The notes beneath the pieces are model-generated. The model did not search any database. It was not told the origin of the DNA and saw only the letters and a list, made by a program, of their open reading frames with translations. A DNA stretch of 62,451 nt, taken from assembly GCA_031261425.1 (NCBI GenBank), contig JAISJR010000073.1, positions 1 to 62,451 on the forward strand. The letters run 5' to 3'. Each line of letters starts with the position of its first letter. Within the stretch, counting starts at the first letter, position 1. This DNA comes from Planctomycetota bacterium (GTDB lineage Bacteria > Planctomycetota > SZUA-567). This document shows, piece by piece, positions 35,058-43,628 of this stretch. A program made the position numbers and the translations under genes.

Positions 35058-37508
35058 ATGTCCAAGACCATTAGCGACCACTATCAACTGAAAGACCAAA
35101 CCGGCGAGACCGCCGCTTGGACGTTGTTTAACGCCGAGCAAATTCTGGCGGGGAAAGTTACGCGCGCGGTCGTGATTAAAATTTACAAGGATTCGCTCGC
35201 CGCCGAGCGGCAGGAGGAATGTCTCGCCGCGGTCGCCGATTTGGTGGCGTTGGGCGACCAGTCGGTTTGCAACCGCGTCTTCGATTTCGGCGTGGACGAA
35301 GAACGCGGCGTTTGGGCGGCGATGGAGCGCGCCGTCGGCACGCTCGCGAGCATTGACGACGTTAAACCGGCGTCGCCGCGTATCGTCCGGCAGGTCTTGG
35401 GGCAAATTTTACAGGCGTTGCAAGTGATGCACCGGCGCGAACCGGCGCTGATTTATCATCGGGTCAGTCCGCGCAATATCTGGCAGTTGCCCGACGGCGG
35501 TTGGGCGCTGAACGGCGCGATGCTCGGCGGCGCCGCCGCGTTGTGGAAAGTGCTGGGCGAAGACGGCGCGAAATACGCCGCGCCGGAGGTCTTGGACGCC
35601 GAGCAGGGCGAAATCACGGCGGCGAGCGATATTTATTCGTTAGGTTTCGCGACGTATGAATTAGCGCTCGGCAAAAAACTGTTCGCCGAACAATTCGCCA
35701 AAAACAGCCAGAAAACGACGGGCAAAAACAGCGACCAATGGATGTATTGGCACGTGTCGCCGCAACTGACGTTGCCGCCGGTTAAAAAGTTATTGCCCGA
35801 TTTCCCGGCGGATGTGTCGGACGCGCTCGAAAAAATGACGGCGAAAAATCCCGCCGAACGCGCCGCCGACGCGGGGCTGTTGTTGGAAAAAATCAACTGG
35901 GTGGCGGCGGACAAAACCGTATTGCGCGGCGAAAAAAAAGAAGTCAAAAAGTCGTCGCCGTTCCGCGCCGCGGCGGTCGCTTTAATTATCGTTTTCGTGT
36001 TGGCGTTGCTCGGCGGCGCCGGTTACGGGGTTTATCAAAATTACTTCAACCGCCCCGAATTGGAACTCGACAGCATCGCCTTGCAGACCTCCGACGACCA
36101 ACAAACCATCACCGGCAAGTTGGTGAATTTCCCGGACGGCGGGCAGTTGCTCGTCACGACGCGCAACAATTTAGTCGTCGGTCGCGTGCCGGCGCGGATT
36201 GTTTTCAATCAGAAAAATTACCGCGCCGAGGCGTTTAAGGCGACGTTGGCGACGCCGATTTTGGGCGAATATGCCGGCAAAGTGGTGTTGATGGACGGCA
36301 AAAATAATCCGTTAATCACCCGCGAATTTGCGGTTACGCGGCATCCGCCCGCCGTCGTGAAGATGCAATTGGACACGTTCCCGACGGCGCGCGACGGCGA
36401 TTTGACGATTGCGTTCGTCGGCACCCGGAGCAAAGAAAAACCCATCGAATTGCTAACCGACGCCGAGGGCAACGCCGAAATCTCGTTGCCGTATGGCGAT
36501 TATGTGCTGAATCTAAAACATCCGGCGTTCCTGCCGTTCCGCCGCGCGTTCAGCACCGGCATCGCGCCGGCTAACGAACTTATGCTTAATTTGTTGCCGT
36601 TGTCGGACAAAGAAATGCAGGCGGCGCGGCGGCAATCGCGCGAAAATTACGAAAAATTAAAACGTCAGTGCGCCGACGGCGACCTGAGCGCCTGCGACGA
36701 AGTGGCGGCGGCGCAACGCGACCTTGACCGCCTGGGCGCCGATGAAAAAACGGAGGTCGTCGAGCAGGATTATTTGTCGAAACGTCTCGGCGAACTGCGC
36801 GAAAGACAAGCCCGCGGCGAAACGAACGAAGCGTTGCGGAAAGAACTCGCCGCCGCCGAGCGCTTGCAAGAATTACGCGCAAAGAAAGCGCGGGGCGAAC
36901 TGACGCCGGCGGAAGCCGCCGAACTCGCCGCCGCCGAACGTCTGCAAGAATTGCGCGAGAAGAAAGCGCGAGGCGAACTGACGGCGGCGGAAGCCGCCGA
37001 ACTCGCCGCGAGGGAGCGCCTCACGCTAACGGCGCCGGTTGAAGCGACGGACGGTTTTTCGCAAACCTCGCTGAATTTGACGTCATACGAAATTATGTCG
37101 CTCAGTTTGAGCGAGTTGAAACCGCATATCCAAAATTTGTTGCCGCGCAAAGCGGTAACGGTCACGGAAAACGCGGCGACCGATAAATTGGACGTGAACG
37201 GCGCGACGCTCGACGAAGCAAGCAAGGAATTGTTGTTGGCGCGCTTGACGCCGGCGATGCCGCGGCTGACGGTTGACCTGCGCGTTGACCCGAATTTGTT
37301 GGTGCGCGATTTGCGCCGCGACCTTGCCGAACGGCAATACGCGGGCGTCACGGTGCATCCGTTCCTGAACGAACCCGCGCCGCGCCTGTATATCGGCGCG
37401 CCGGAAAAATACGGCGAAGCGGATTTGAAAATGCTGACGCGCGCCGGCGCGCAATACGTCGCCACCCCGAAATGGCTGGTGGTGGAAAATTTCCCCGACA
37501 AGCAATAA
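35058..37508 (+). CDS. Membrane pseudokinase of Tad cluster
   Basis: An 816-residue protein. Residues 1-285 have a Ser/Thr-kinase fold: VIK lysine Lys41, the catalytic loop reads HRVSPRN (134-140) with Val136 in place of the catalytic Asp, the DFG triad is lost (ALNGAML, 150-156), but YAAPE and DIYSLGFATYEL are intact. One membrane helix spans about 303-325. The periplasmic part has beta-rich repeats (about 330-520), a charged coiled coil with two 26-residue repeats (AAAERLQELR-x-KKARGEL, about 596-650) and a C-terminal domain (about 665-816). Without the Asp it is unlikely to phosphorylate; a scaffold role with the neighbouring FHA proteins is inferred. Start MSKTISD at 35058. Confidence 0.82.
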   Translation: MSKTISDHYQLKDQTGETAAWTLFNAEQILAGKVTRAVVIKIYKDSLAAERQEECLAAVADLVALGDQSVCNRVFDFGVDEERGVWAAMERAVGTLASIDDVKPASPRIVRQVLGQILQALQVMHRREPALIYHRVSPRNIWQLPDGGWALNGAMLGGAAALWKVLGEDGAKYAAPEVLDAEQGEITAASDIYSLGFATYELALGKKLFAEQFAKNSQKTTGKNSDQWMYWHVSPQLTLPPVKKLLPDFPADVSDALEKMTAKNPAERAADAGLLLEKINWVAADKTVLRGEKKEVKKSSPFRAAAVALIIVFVLALLGGAGYGVYQNYFNRPELELDSIALQTSDDQQTITGKLVNFPDGGQLLVTTRNNLVVGRVPARIVFNQKNYRAEAFKATLATPILGEYAGKVVLMDGKNNPLITREFAVTRHPPAVVKMQLDTFPTARDGDLTIAFVGTRSKEKPIELLTDAEGNAEISLPYGDYVLNLKHPAFLPFRRAFSTGIAPANELMLNLLPLSDKEMQAARRQSRENYEKLKRQCADGDLSACDEVAAAQRDLDRLGADEKTEVVEQDYLSKRLGELRERQARGETNEALRKELAAAERLQELRAKKARGELTPAEAAELAAAERLQELREKKARGELTAAEAAELAARERLTLTAPVEATDGFSQTSLNLTSYEIMSLSLSELKPHIQNLLPRKAVTVTENAATDKLDVNGATLDEASKELLLARLTPAMPRLTVDLRVDPNLLVRDLRRDLAERQYAGVTVHPFLNEPAPRLYIGAPEKYGEADLKMLTRAGAQYVATPKWLVVENFPDKQ

Positions 37509-37606
37509 GTGCAGAGTTGAGAGTTGAGAGTGGAGCAAAGGATGCGCTTCGCGCGTCTTAAAAATAAAACTCCATTCTCTCAACTCTAAACTCTCAACTC
37601 TCAATC
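37509..37606. repeat. Opposed heptamer arrays with core
   Basis: AGAGTTG units, core GTGGAGCAAAGGATGCGCTT / CGCGCGTCTTAAAAATAAAA / CTCC, then CAACTCT units. It fills the gap between pseudokinase and second cpaF. Confidence 0.88.
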
Positions 37607-37622
37607 CATAACGGAGACCGCA

Positions 37623-38771
37623 ATGGGTATGGCGCAAACGGCGACGGCGGCGGATGTCGCGATGGTTTATGATATTGGGTTGCGGGCGTTTCTCGCGCCG
37701 ATTGCGACGCTCCTCGACGACGCGTCCATCTCGGAAATCATCATCATCGGTCCCGACCGGATTTACCTTGAACGCGGCGGGCAATTGGTGTTGAGCGACT
37801 GCCGTTTCGCCTCGCGCCACGCGCTCGCGGCGGCGGTCAACACCATCGCGCAATTCTGCGGCAAAACCATCACCGACGAAAAACCGATTATCGACGGGCG
37901 CTTAAACGACGGCTCGCGTATTTGCATCGTGATGCCGCCGGTCAGCGGCGAAGAAATCAGCGTCAACATTCGTCGCTTCAGCCGCGCGGTGGCGTCGCCG
38001 GATTTTTTATTGGAAAAAAAAGCCGTTACGCCCGTCGCGTTGGAATTTTTAGAACTGTCCGTCAAGTGCAAACAAAACATCATCGTCAGCGGCGGCACCG
38101 GCTCCGGCAAGACGACGACGCTGAACATTCTCTCGCGCTGGTTCGACCCGACGCATCGTATTCTCGTCATCGAAGACACGCGCGAATTGCAGATTCAACA
38201 AGAGCACGTGGTCAGTATGGAAGCCCGCGCGGCGGACGTTTTCGGCAAAGGCGCGGTAACGATTCGCGATATGTTTATCGCGTCGTTGCGGATGCGCCCC
38301 GACCGGATTATCGTCGGCGAATGTCGCGGCTCGGAAGCGTTTGATATGTTGCAGGCGATGAACAGCGGACACGGCGGGACGATGACGACGGTGCACGCGG
38401 ACTCGCCGTTGCAGGCGTGCGGACGCTTGGAAGCGATGTCGTTGATGGCGAACGTCGGCTTGCCGGCGGAGGCGTTGCGGCGGCAGTTGGCGTTGGCGGT
38501 GAATTTAATCGTGCAGGCGTCGCGGTTGCACGACGGTCGCCGCGCCATCACGCATATCAGCGAAGTGTATTTCGACGCCGAAAAAAATTCCTACGCCACC
38601 GACGATATTTTTGTCCTCCGCCCCAACGAAACCGGCTTTTTGGAATTGACGTGGACCGGTAGAACGCCGTTGCTGAAAAACGTTCTGCCGCTCTACGGTT
38701 TGGACGCCGCGCCCAATTTGACCAAAGAATTATTTGCCGCGAAAACGCCCAACAAGAATAAGAGCAAGTAA
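37623..38771 (+). CDS. Second CpaF-type Tad pilus ATPase
   Basis: A 382-residue CpaF/TadA ATPase without the FHA domain. Walker [14 protein letters not shown] (about 157-169), [33 protein letters not shown] and HGGTMTTVHADS are complete, so it should hydrolyse ATP. The N-domain is shorter than in the 29.2-kb paralogue and lacks the long helical linker. Two ATPases in one Tad locus could drive assembly and retraction, or two pilin sets; that is inference. The ATG at 37623 follows CGGAGA; an internal ATG two codons on is an alternative start. Confidence 0.9.
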   Translation: MGMAQTATAADVAMVYDIGLRAFLAPIATLLDDASISEIIIIGPDRIYLERGGQLVLSDCRFASRHALAAAVNTIAQFCGKTITDEKPIIDGRLNDGSRICIVMPPVSGEEISVNIRRFSRAVASPDFLLEKKAVTPVALEFLELSVKCKQNIIVSGGTGSGKTTTLNILSRWFDPTHRILVIEDTRELQIQQEHVVSMEARAADVFGKGAVTIRDMFIASLRMRPDRIIVGECRGSEAFDMLQAMNSGHGGTMTTVHADSPLQACGRLEAMSLMANVGLPAEALRRQLALAVNLIVQASRLHDGRRAITHISEVYFDAEKNSYATDDIFVLRPNETGFLELTWTGRTPLLKNVLPLYGLDAAPNLTKELFAAKTPNKNKSK

Positions 38772-38841
38772 TTTGACCTGTGTCCTAACTTCTTTTTTTC
38801 ACAGAGGCACGTAGGACACGGAAAAATTCCATTTTGATAAC

Positions 38842-38988
38842 GCTCTATTCAATTGCCACGCCTTTTAAGGCGTGGTGAGCGGTCAAAAAAAATAAATGGG
38901 CTTTGGTTCCCCAATCAAACCATTCGGCTAAAGCCGGTCATTTTCTAACGCTAACCACGCGCTAAAGCGCGTGGCAATTGAATAGAGC
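38842..38988. repeat. Family A element, complete (A6)
   Basis: 147 bases, same terminal repeats as A5, with GGGCTTTGG instead of GGGCTTTAG inside. It marks the end of the first Tad gene group. Confidence 0.9.
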
Positions 38989-39103
38989 AAACCGTGTCTC
39001 TCATACCCGTCAAGGGTCGCTAAACAACTACATTTTTCATCTCCGCGTTTTCCCCGCCTTCGTTAAAAATAATTAAAAAAAATTTGTCAAAAGGACACCC
39101 CCA

Positions 39104-39772
39104 ATGATTGCTTCGCCGTTGTTGAATTTGGACGAGGTGGCGCGGATTTTACAACTGTCGCCGCCGGCGGTCGTCGCGCTGGCGGAAAAAGGCGAATTGC
39201 CGGGGGGCAAGGTCGGCGAGGTGTGGCGCTTCCGCCGCTCGGACGTGGAAAGACAGCGGGCGTTTTCCGCCGTCGCCCGTCCCGCCGCCGCGCCGGAATA
39301 CTTTGAGGGCAGACGCGCCGTCCGCGATTTTCTCGCGCCGGAGCGCGTCTGTTTGTTGACCGACTGCCACAGCCGCGACGCCGCCTTGCGGCAAATGTGC
39401 GCGTTGTTCGCCAAAGTTTCGCAATTGGGCGACGCGGACGAATTTGCGCGACAGATTTTCAACCGCGAAAAAATTCTTTCGACCGGCATCGGCGCCGGCG
39501 TCGGCGTGCCGCACGCGCGTCTCGCGTCGATTACCGGCACCGTGATGGCGGTGGGGATTTCGCCGCCGCTCGCCGACTACACCTGCGTCTATGACGAGCA
39601 ACCGGTGCGCGTTATTTGTATGATTGCCGCGCCGCTCGAACAACCGACGAGTTACTTGCGGCTACTCGCCGGCATCGCCAAATTCACGAAAGACGCCGCC
39701 GTCCGCGAACAATTATTGACCGCGCCGAGCGCGGCGGCGATTTTCAACATTATCGCCACAATCGAATTATAG
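39104..39772 (+). CDS. HTH-PTS EIIA (PtsN-like) regulator
   Basis: A 222-residue two-domain protein. Residues 1-55 are an excisionase/MerR-like winged helix (LLNLDEVARILQLSPPAV, GEVWRFRRSDVERQ). Residues about 70-222 are a fructose/nitrogen-type EIIA domain with the phosphorylated His137 in GVGVPHARL. Such fusions are thought to sense PTS phosphorylation and regulate carbon or nitrogen genes; the DNA target is unknown. It starts at 39104 and lies 94 bases before the GH13 gene in the same direction, which hints at a link to carbohydrate metabolism. No SD matching the consensus is close, only AAAGGAC. Confidence 0.85.
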   Translation: MIASPLLNLDEVARILQLSPPAVVALAEKGELPGGKVGEVWRFRRSDVERQRAFSAVARPAAAPEYFEGRRAVRDFLAPERVCLLTDCHSRDAALRQMCALFAKVSQLGDADEFARQIFNREKILSTGIGAGVGVPHARLASITGTVMAVGISPPLADYTCVYDEQPVRVICMIAAPLEQPTSYLRLLAGIAKFTKDAAVREQLLTAPSAAAIFNIIATIEL

Positions 39773-39866
39773 AACCGACGCATACCCTTAAAGTCGCGCC
39801 GCGCGGCGGTATTATCTCCGGCTACGCTGTCCGCCGCCATCTCATAAAATAAAAAAGGAGTCGCTT

Positions 39867-41798
39867 ATGTCCGAGGTCCCTGCGTTGTCCGACGATGAAC
39901 TGCGCCGCGATTATCCGTATCGTTACTGGGGCGCGCACGCCGCGCCGGATAAAACCGTTTTTCGGGTCTATGCGCCCAACGCCACGAACGCGCGTTTGTT
40001 GCACGCGCGGAATAGTTGGGCGGGCGACGCGATGACGCGGTTGCCCGACGGCACGTGGGAGGCGACGGTCGCCGGCGACTTGTCTTTCGTCGAATACAAA
40101 TACGACATCGAAAATACCCGCGCGGCAAACGGCGGCTACCGGATGGGGCGCATCGACCCGTTTTCGCCGCGGCTGGTTTGGTCGGACTTCAACGGTCAGC
40201 GCAATTTCAACTCCATCGTCGGCGACGCGAAGCCGTATCCGTGGGTGAAAAAACATCTCGGCAAAGGGACCAACCCGATGGCGATTTACGAGATGCACCT
40301 CGGCGGCTTTCTCGACAAAAACTATCGCGACATCGCCGTCAAAATCGCCGAGCACCTCGACTATCTCGGCTTCACCCACGTCCAAATAATGCCGCCGTTT
40401 CAGACGCCGATTCACGAAAGTTGGGGCTATCTCGTCGGCTGTCCCTACGCGCTCAACGACCGCTACGGCACCGTCGAGGATTTCAAATGGCTCGTCGATT
40501 ACCTGCACCAAAAAGGTCTCGGCGTCATTGTGGACGTGCCGATGGGTTTCGGCATCAAGGACTGGGACTGCGGACTCGCCTGTTACGACGGCACGGAATT
40601 GTTTCACCATCAGGGCGAGCGCGGCTGGAACCGCCAGTGGGATACGCGCATTTACCGCAAAGGCGACGAATTTGTGAAAAACTACCTGTGCGGACTCTTG
40701 ACTTATTGCTATCAGGAACTCGGCATCGACGGGGCGCGGTTGGACGCGGTCAGCAGTATGATTTTCTTCGACTACGACCGCGGCGCGTGGAACTGGCCCC
40801 GCAACGACCGCGAAAAAGTGCCGGCGGAATACTGGGAAATTTTCAACGGCATCGGCGGCGATATGAAACTCGACATCGGCTACTGGCTGTCGGAGGCGAC
40901 GGATTTCGAGGGACTGAAATTTTTGCAGGATTTGCATTTGCGCCTGCGCTACACCGCGCCGGATTTTTTCACCATTGCCGAGGATTCGCGGCGGGTGTTT
41001 CCGAAGTTGGCGGCGCCGATTGACCGCGGCGGCTTGGGTTTCGCCTACGCGCAAAATATGGGCGAAATGCACCGCGTGCGCAAATACCTGACGTTGCCGG
41101 AAAAAGAAAAGCGCATCGAGGTGATTGAGCGGCTGATGACCGCGCCGAGCGAAGAAAAATTCGTCAACGCGATGAACACGCACGACGAATGCGCCAACGG
41201 CAAAACGCGCCTTATCACCGAACTGAAAAATCATTTGCAGTTAATCGGCTTGGCGGCGTTGTGCTGGTTTCGCGCCGGCGCGCCGATGTTGTTTATGGGC
41301 GACGAATTTTGCGAAGACGGCTGGTTCGACGTCTATCGCGGTCTGGACTGGGGCAAGACCGGACCGGGCGCGAAAATTCACGAGCAGGAAATGACCAACA
41401 ACATTCACGATTTGAATTATTTGTTGCGCCGCGAAAAAGCGTTGGCGCGGCACGACAGTTGGACGCTGGAACGCGCCGGCTCGAACAACGAGCGGATGTT
41501 TTTTTCGTTTATCCGTTGGGGCGGCGACGCGCCGCCGACCGACGGCGCGTGGGAGAATCACCAAGAGGACATTATTTTTGTGCGCAACGAAGCGCCGCAT
41601 CACGTCCTGCGGGCGGAAATTAACGCGCCGGTGGAGCAAGCGGAATATCAAGTTATTTACAACTCGGTTGACGAGCGCTACATCGGGCGGCAGGGCTACA
41701 ACGACCATAACCCGTATTGGACGATTTGGAGCAACGGACACCGTTTGAGTTTAGACCTCCTGCCGTATCAAAACCTCGCGTTGAAGTTGAAAAAGTAA
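39867..41798 (+). CDS. GH13 alpha-glucan branching-enzyme-like protein
   Basis: A 643-residue protein with an N-terminal CBM48-like domain (about 15-120; YRYWGAHAAPDKTVFRVYAP) and a GH13 barrel. The three catalytic acids are present: Asp293 (GARLDAVS), Glu372 (TIAEDS) and Asp440 (THDECANG). Region I reads VIVDVPMGFG, lacking the usual His of the DxxxNH/DWVPGHF motif. The pattern resembles the eukaryote-like branching enzymes (WGYLVGCPYALNDRYGT, SSMIFFDYDRG). It would make alpha-1,6 branches in glycogen in the cytosol if active. No glgA/glgC/glgP is adjacent. Start at 39867 with AGGAG upstream. Divergent enough that activity should not be assumed. Confidence 0.85.
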   Translation: MSEVPALSDDELRRDYPYRYWGAHAAPDKTVFRVYAPNATNARLLHARNSWAGDAMTRLPDGTWEATVAGDLSFVEYKYDIENTRAANGGYRMGRIDPFSPRLVWSDFNGQRNFNSIVGDAKPYPWVKKHLGKGTNPMAIYEMHLGGFLDKNYRDIAVKIAEHLDYLGFTHVQIMPPFQTPIHESWGYLVGCPYALNDRYGTVEDFKWLVDYLHQKGLGVIVDVPMGFGIKDWDCGLACYDGTELFHHQGERGWNRQWDTRIYRKGDEFVKNYLCGLLTYCYQELGIDGARLDAVSSMIFFDYDRGAWNWPRNDREKVPAEYWEIFNGIGGDMKLDIGYWLSEATDFEGLKFLQDLHLRLRYTAPDFFTIAEDSRRVFPKLAAPIDRGGLGFAYAQNMGEMHRVRKYLTLPEKEKRIEVIERLMTAPSEEKFVNAMNTHDECANGKTRLITELKNHLQLIGLAALCWFRAGAPMLFMGDEFCEDGWFDVYRGLDWGKTGPGAKIHEQEMTNNIHDLNYLLRREKALARHDSWTLERAGSNNERMFFSFIRWGGDAPPTDGAWENHQEDIIFVRNEAPHHVLRAEINAPVEQAEYQVIYNSVDERYIGRQGYNDHNPYWTIWSNGHRLSLDLLPYQNLALKLKK

Positions 41799-41813
41799 GA
41801 AGGCGGTGAAATG

Positions 41814-41952
41814 GCTCTATTCAATTACCACGCCCTTTAGCGTGGTTAGCGTTGGAAAATGACCGGCTTTAGCCGAATGACTGTTTGGGCTAAAGCCCTT
41901 TTTAGAGAGAACGCCCACCACGCCTTAAAGGGCGGTGGTAATTGAATAGAGC
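41814..41952. repeat. Family A element, complete, inverted (A7)
   Basis: 139 bases with the same terminal repeats, but the inner sequence lies in reverse orientation compared with A5 and A6 (GACCGGCTTTAGCCGAATGA precedes GGGCTAAAGCCC). Confidence 0.88.
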
Positions 41953-41962
41953 AAACCGCGTC

Positions 41963-41990
41963 GCCGCCGTAGAGGGGAATTAAGCGGAGA
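41963..41990. repeat. Family C fragment (C6)
   Basis: CCGTAGAGGGGAATTAAGCG, the right outer end found in C1 and C4, without the rest. Confidence 0.65.
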
Positions 41991-42009
41991 TTATTAAACA
42001 GGTCAATTG

Positions 42010-42057
42010 AGATAGATAGCGACCATCTCAGCTCTAACCTTTCAACTCTAAACTCTG
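42010..42057. repeat. Heptamer array overlapping argD 3' end
   Basis: CTCTAACCTTTCAACTCTAA in 7-bp units. On the minus strand it encodes the last residues and stop codon of ArgD. Confidence 0.7.
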
Positions 42058-43218
42058 CTCCAAGACCGTCAAACCGAAATCGAACTCGTCCGCCGAGGTG
42101 TTGAACGCCGGCAACATTCGCAACACGGTGTCGTGCGTGCAGTTGATTAACACGCCGTTTGCCGCGCATTTTGCCGCGATGGGCGCGCCTTCGACGTTTA
42201 ATTCGACCGCTACCATAAAGCCGACGCGGCGATAATCCTTGATTTTCGCGGTCTTTTGCCGCAGGGCGTTAATTCGCTCGTCCAACAACTTGCCGAGTTT
42301 TTGGATATTGGCGAGCAAATTTTCCTGTTCGATAACTTTGATTGCCGCGACGCCGGCGGCGCAACCAATCGAATTGCCGCCGAACGTGCTGGCGTGCGTG
42401 CCGGGTTTGAGGAATTGCGCGACGCTCGCGTCCGCCATAAAAATCCCCAGCGGCATCCCGCCGGCAATCGCTTTCGCCGAGGTCATAATGTCCGGCTTGA
42501 CGCCGAAATGCTGATAGCCGAACCACGTCCCCAACCGCGCCGGCGTGGTTTGCACTTCGTCGAAAATCAGCCGCAAATTTTTTTCGTCGCACAACTTCCG
42601 CAAGCCGCGCAAAAATTCCGGCGTCGCGGCAATGACGCCGGATTCGCCCTGCACCGGCTCGACCATTATCGCGCAAGTGCGGTCGTCGATGAGGGCTTCG
42701 ACGCTCGCCAAATTGTTGTATTCGGCGTGCGCGAAACCCGGCACGGTCGGCTCAAATCCGCGCCGGTAAGCCGGCTGACCGGTCGCCGAAATCGCCGCGA
42801 ACGTCCGCCCGTGAAACGCGCCGTAAAAAGAAATAACGCCGTAGCGTCCGTCGCTCGAAAGCCGCGCCAATTTAATCGCGCCCTCGGCGGCTTCGGCGCC
42901 GGAATTGCAGAAGAAAATTTGCTGTCCGTCGGCGCGGGTGGAGAGCAATTCGGCAAATTCGATTTGCTCTTCGGTGTAATAATTGTTGGCGCAATGCAAA
43001 AGTTTTTGCGCCTGCCGCGCAATGGCGGCGGCGACGGCGGGGTGGCAGTGTCCGAGTCCGGCGACGCCCCAGCCCGGAAAGAGGTCGAGATATTTTTTGC
43101 CGTCGGCGTCCCAGACCCAACTGCCCGCGCCGCGCGTGATAACCAGCGGAAACCGCCGGTAATTCGGCATCAGATAACGCGCGCCTTGTTGCGCGATATG
43201 GTCGGAGAGTGCGCTCAT
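42034..43218 (-). CDS. argD: Acetylornithine/ornithine-type aminotransferase
   Basis: A 394-residue class III PLP aminotransferase, most like acetylornithine aminotransferase (arginine synthesis). Marks: YLDLFPGWGVAGLGHCHP, FCNSGAEAAEGAIKLAR, the GAFHGRT loop, IFDEVQTTPARLGT and PLP Lys249 in TSAKAIAGGMPLG. It moves the delta-amino group of N-acetylornithine to 2-oxoglutarate or acts in reverse. The gene is isolated from other arg genes, so another omega-aminotransferase activity (for example succinylornithine) is possible. The last residues SLELKG are encoded by a heptamer array. Start at 43218 (MSALSDH) with AGAAAG upstream. Confidence 0.9.
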   Translation of the reverse strand: MSALSDHIAQQGARYLMPNYRRFPLVITRGAGSWVWDADGKKYLDLFPGWGVAGLGHCHPAVAAAIARQAQKLLHCANNYYTEEQIEFAELLSTRADGQQIFFCNSGAEAAEGAIKLARLSSDGRYGVISFYGAFHGRTFAAISATGQPAYRRGFEPTVPGFAHAEYNNLASVEALIDDRTCAIMVEPVQGESGVIAATPEFLRGLRKLCDEKNLRLIFDEVQTTPARLGTWFGYQHFGVKPDIMTSAKAIAGGMPLGIFMADASVAQFLKPGTHASTFGGNSIGCAAGVAAIKVIEQENLLANIQKLGKLLDERINALRQKTAKIKDYRRVGFMVAVELNVEGAPIAAKCAANGVLINCTHDTVLRMLPAFNTSADEFDFGLTVLEQSLELKG

Positions 43219-43230
43219 AGGGTTTTCTTT

Positions 43231-43401
43231 CTAAAAAGGATGCTCTTTGGCATATAAAACCGCCTGCCGATTGAATTCAGGCAGGGAAACATCGGCGAAA
43301 TGTTTTTTTTGCCATTGGGTATAATCAAAAGGTTCCCGTCGTATTTGCGTCTGGTCGTCATACGGACGATTATAGCAACAGTTATCGAGATAAACGCGCA
43401 T
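43231..43401 (-). CDS. Truncated PIN-like toxin / antitoxin hybrid
   Basis: A 56-residue open frame. It begins MRVYLDNCCYNRPYDDQ, the exact N-terminal style of a family of PIN-domain (VapC-like) toxins that normally have about 140 residues. After about 24 residues it changes to FDYTQWQKKHFADVSLPEF, which resembles the antitoxins usually encoded just upstream of such toxins. It therefore looks like a deletion product that joined one toxin start to another antitoxin end, and is unlikely to be an active nuclease. AAAGGG precedes the ATG. Overlaps the upstream small gene by 20 bases. Confidence 0.55.
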   Translation of the reverse strand: MRVYLDNCCYNRPYDDQTQIRREPFDYTQWQKKHFADVSLPEFNRQAVLYAKEHPF

Positions 43402-43585
43402 GGATTGCCCTTTCGTCGTCTTCGACTTTGCCCAGATTGTCAAGCCACTGTAAATCGCGGCGCAATTCTTGCCCCTCTTCTTTGGTAAGAAAAGGCGTTC
43501 TAAACGCCTCCAAAACGGCGGGAATTGGGGAGCGCGGTTGGGCGACCGGCGGCGCGGAAACTTCATCAAGCATAGTTGGGGGCAT
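43382..43585 (-). CDS. Small protein upstream of PIN fragment, possible antitoxin
   Basis: A 67-residue protein (MPPTMLDEVSAPPVAQP...) with a Pro-rich start and a helical end (EEGQELRRDLQWLDNLG). It overlaps the next gene by 20 bases, the usual coupling of antitoxin and toxin genes. Not matched to a known family; the antitoxin role is inferred from position only. Confidence 0.5.
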   Translation of the reverse strand: MPPTMLDEVSAPPVAQPRSPIPAVLEAFRTPFLTKEEGQELRRDLQWLDNLGKVEDDERAIHARLSR

Positions 43586-43628
43586 TGGATTTTCCTTGAT
43601 TGCGAGGTTTAATGATTTCCGTCATTCG

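Noticed and set aside
33874-37508. Type III secretion inner ring and kinase
   Set aside because: FHA and kinase folds recall chlamydial type III loci, but no export-gate, needle or YscN-type ATPase genes are present and all neighbours are Tad genes.
39822-41234. 470-codon minus-strand frame opposite the GH13 gene
   Set aside because: Composition is that of an antisense shadow and the plus strand encodes a recognisable enzyme with RBS.
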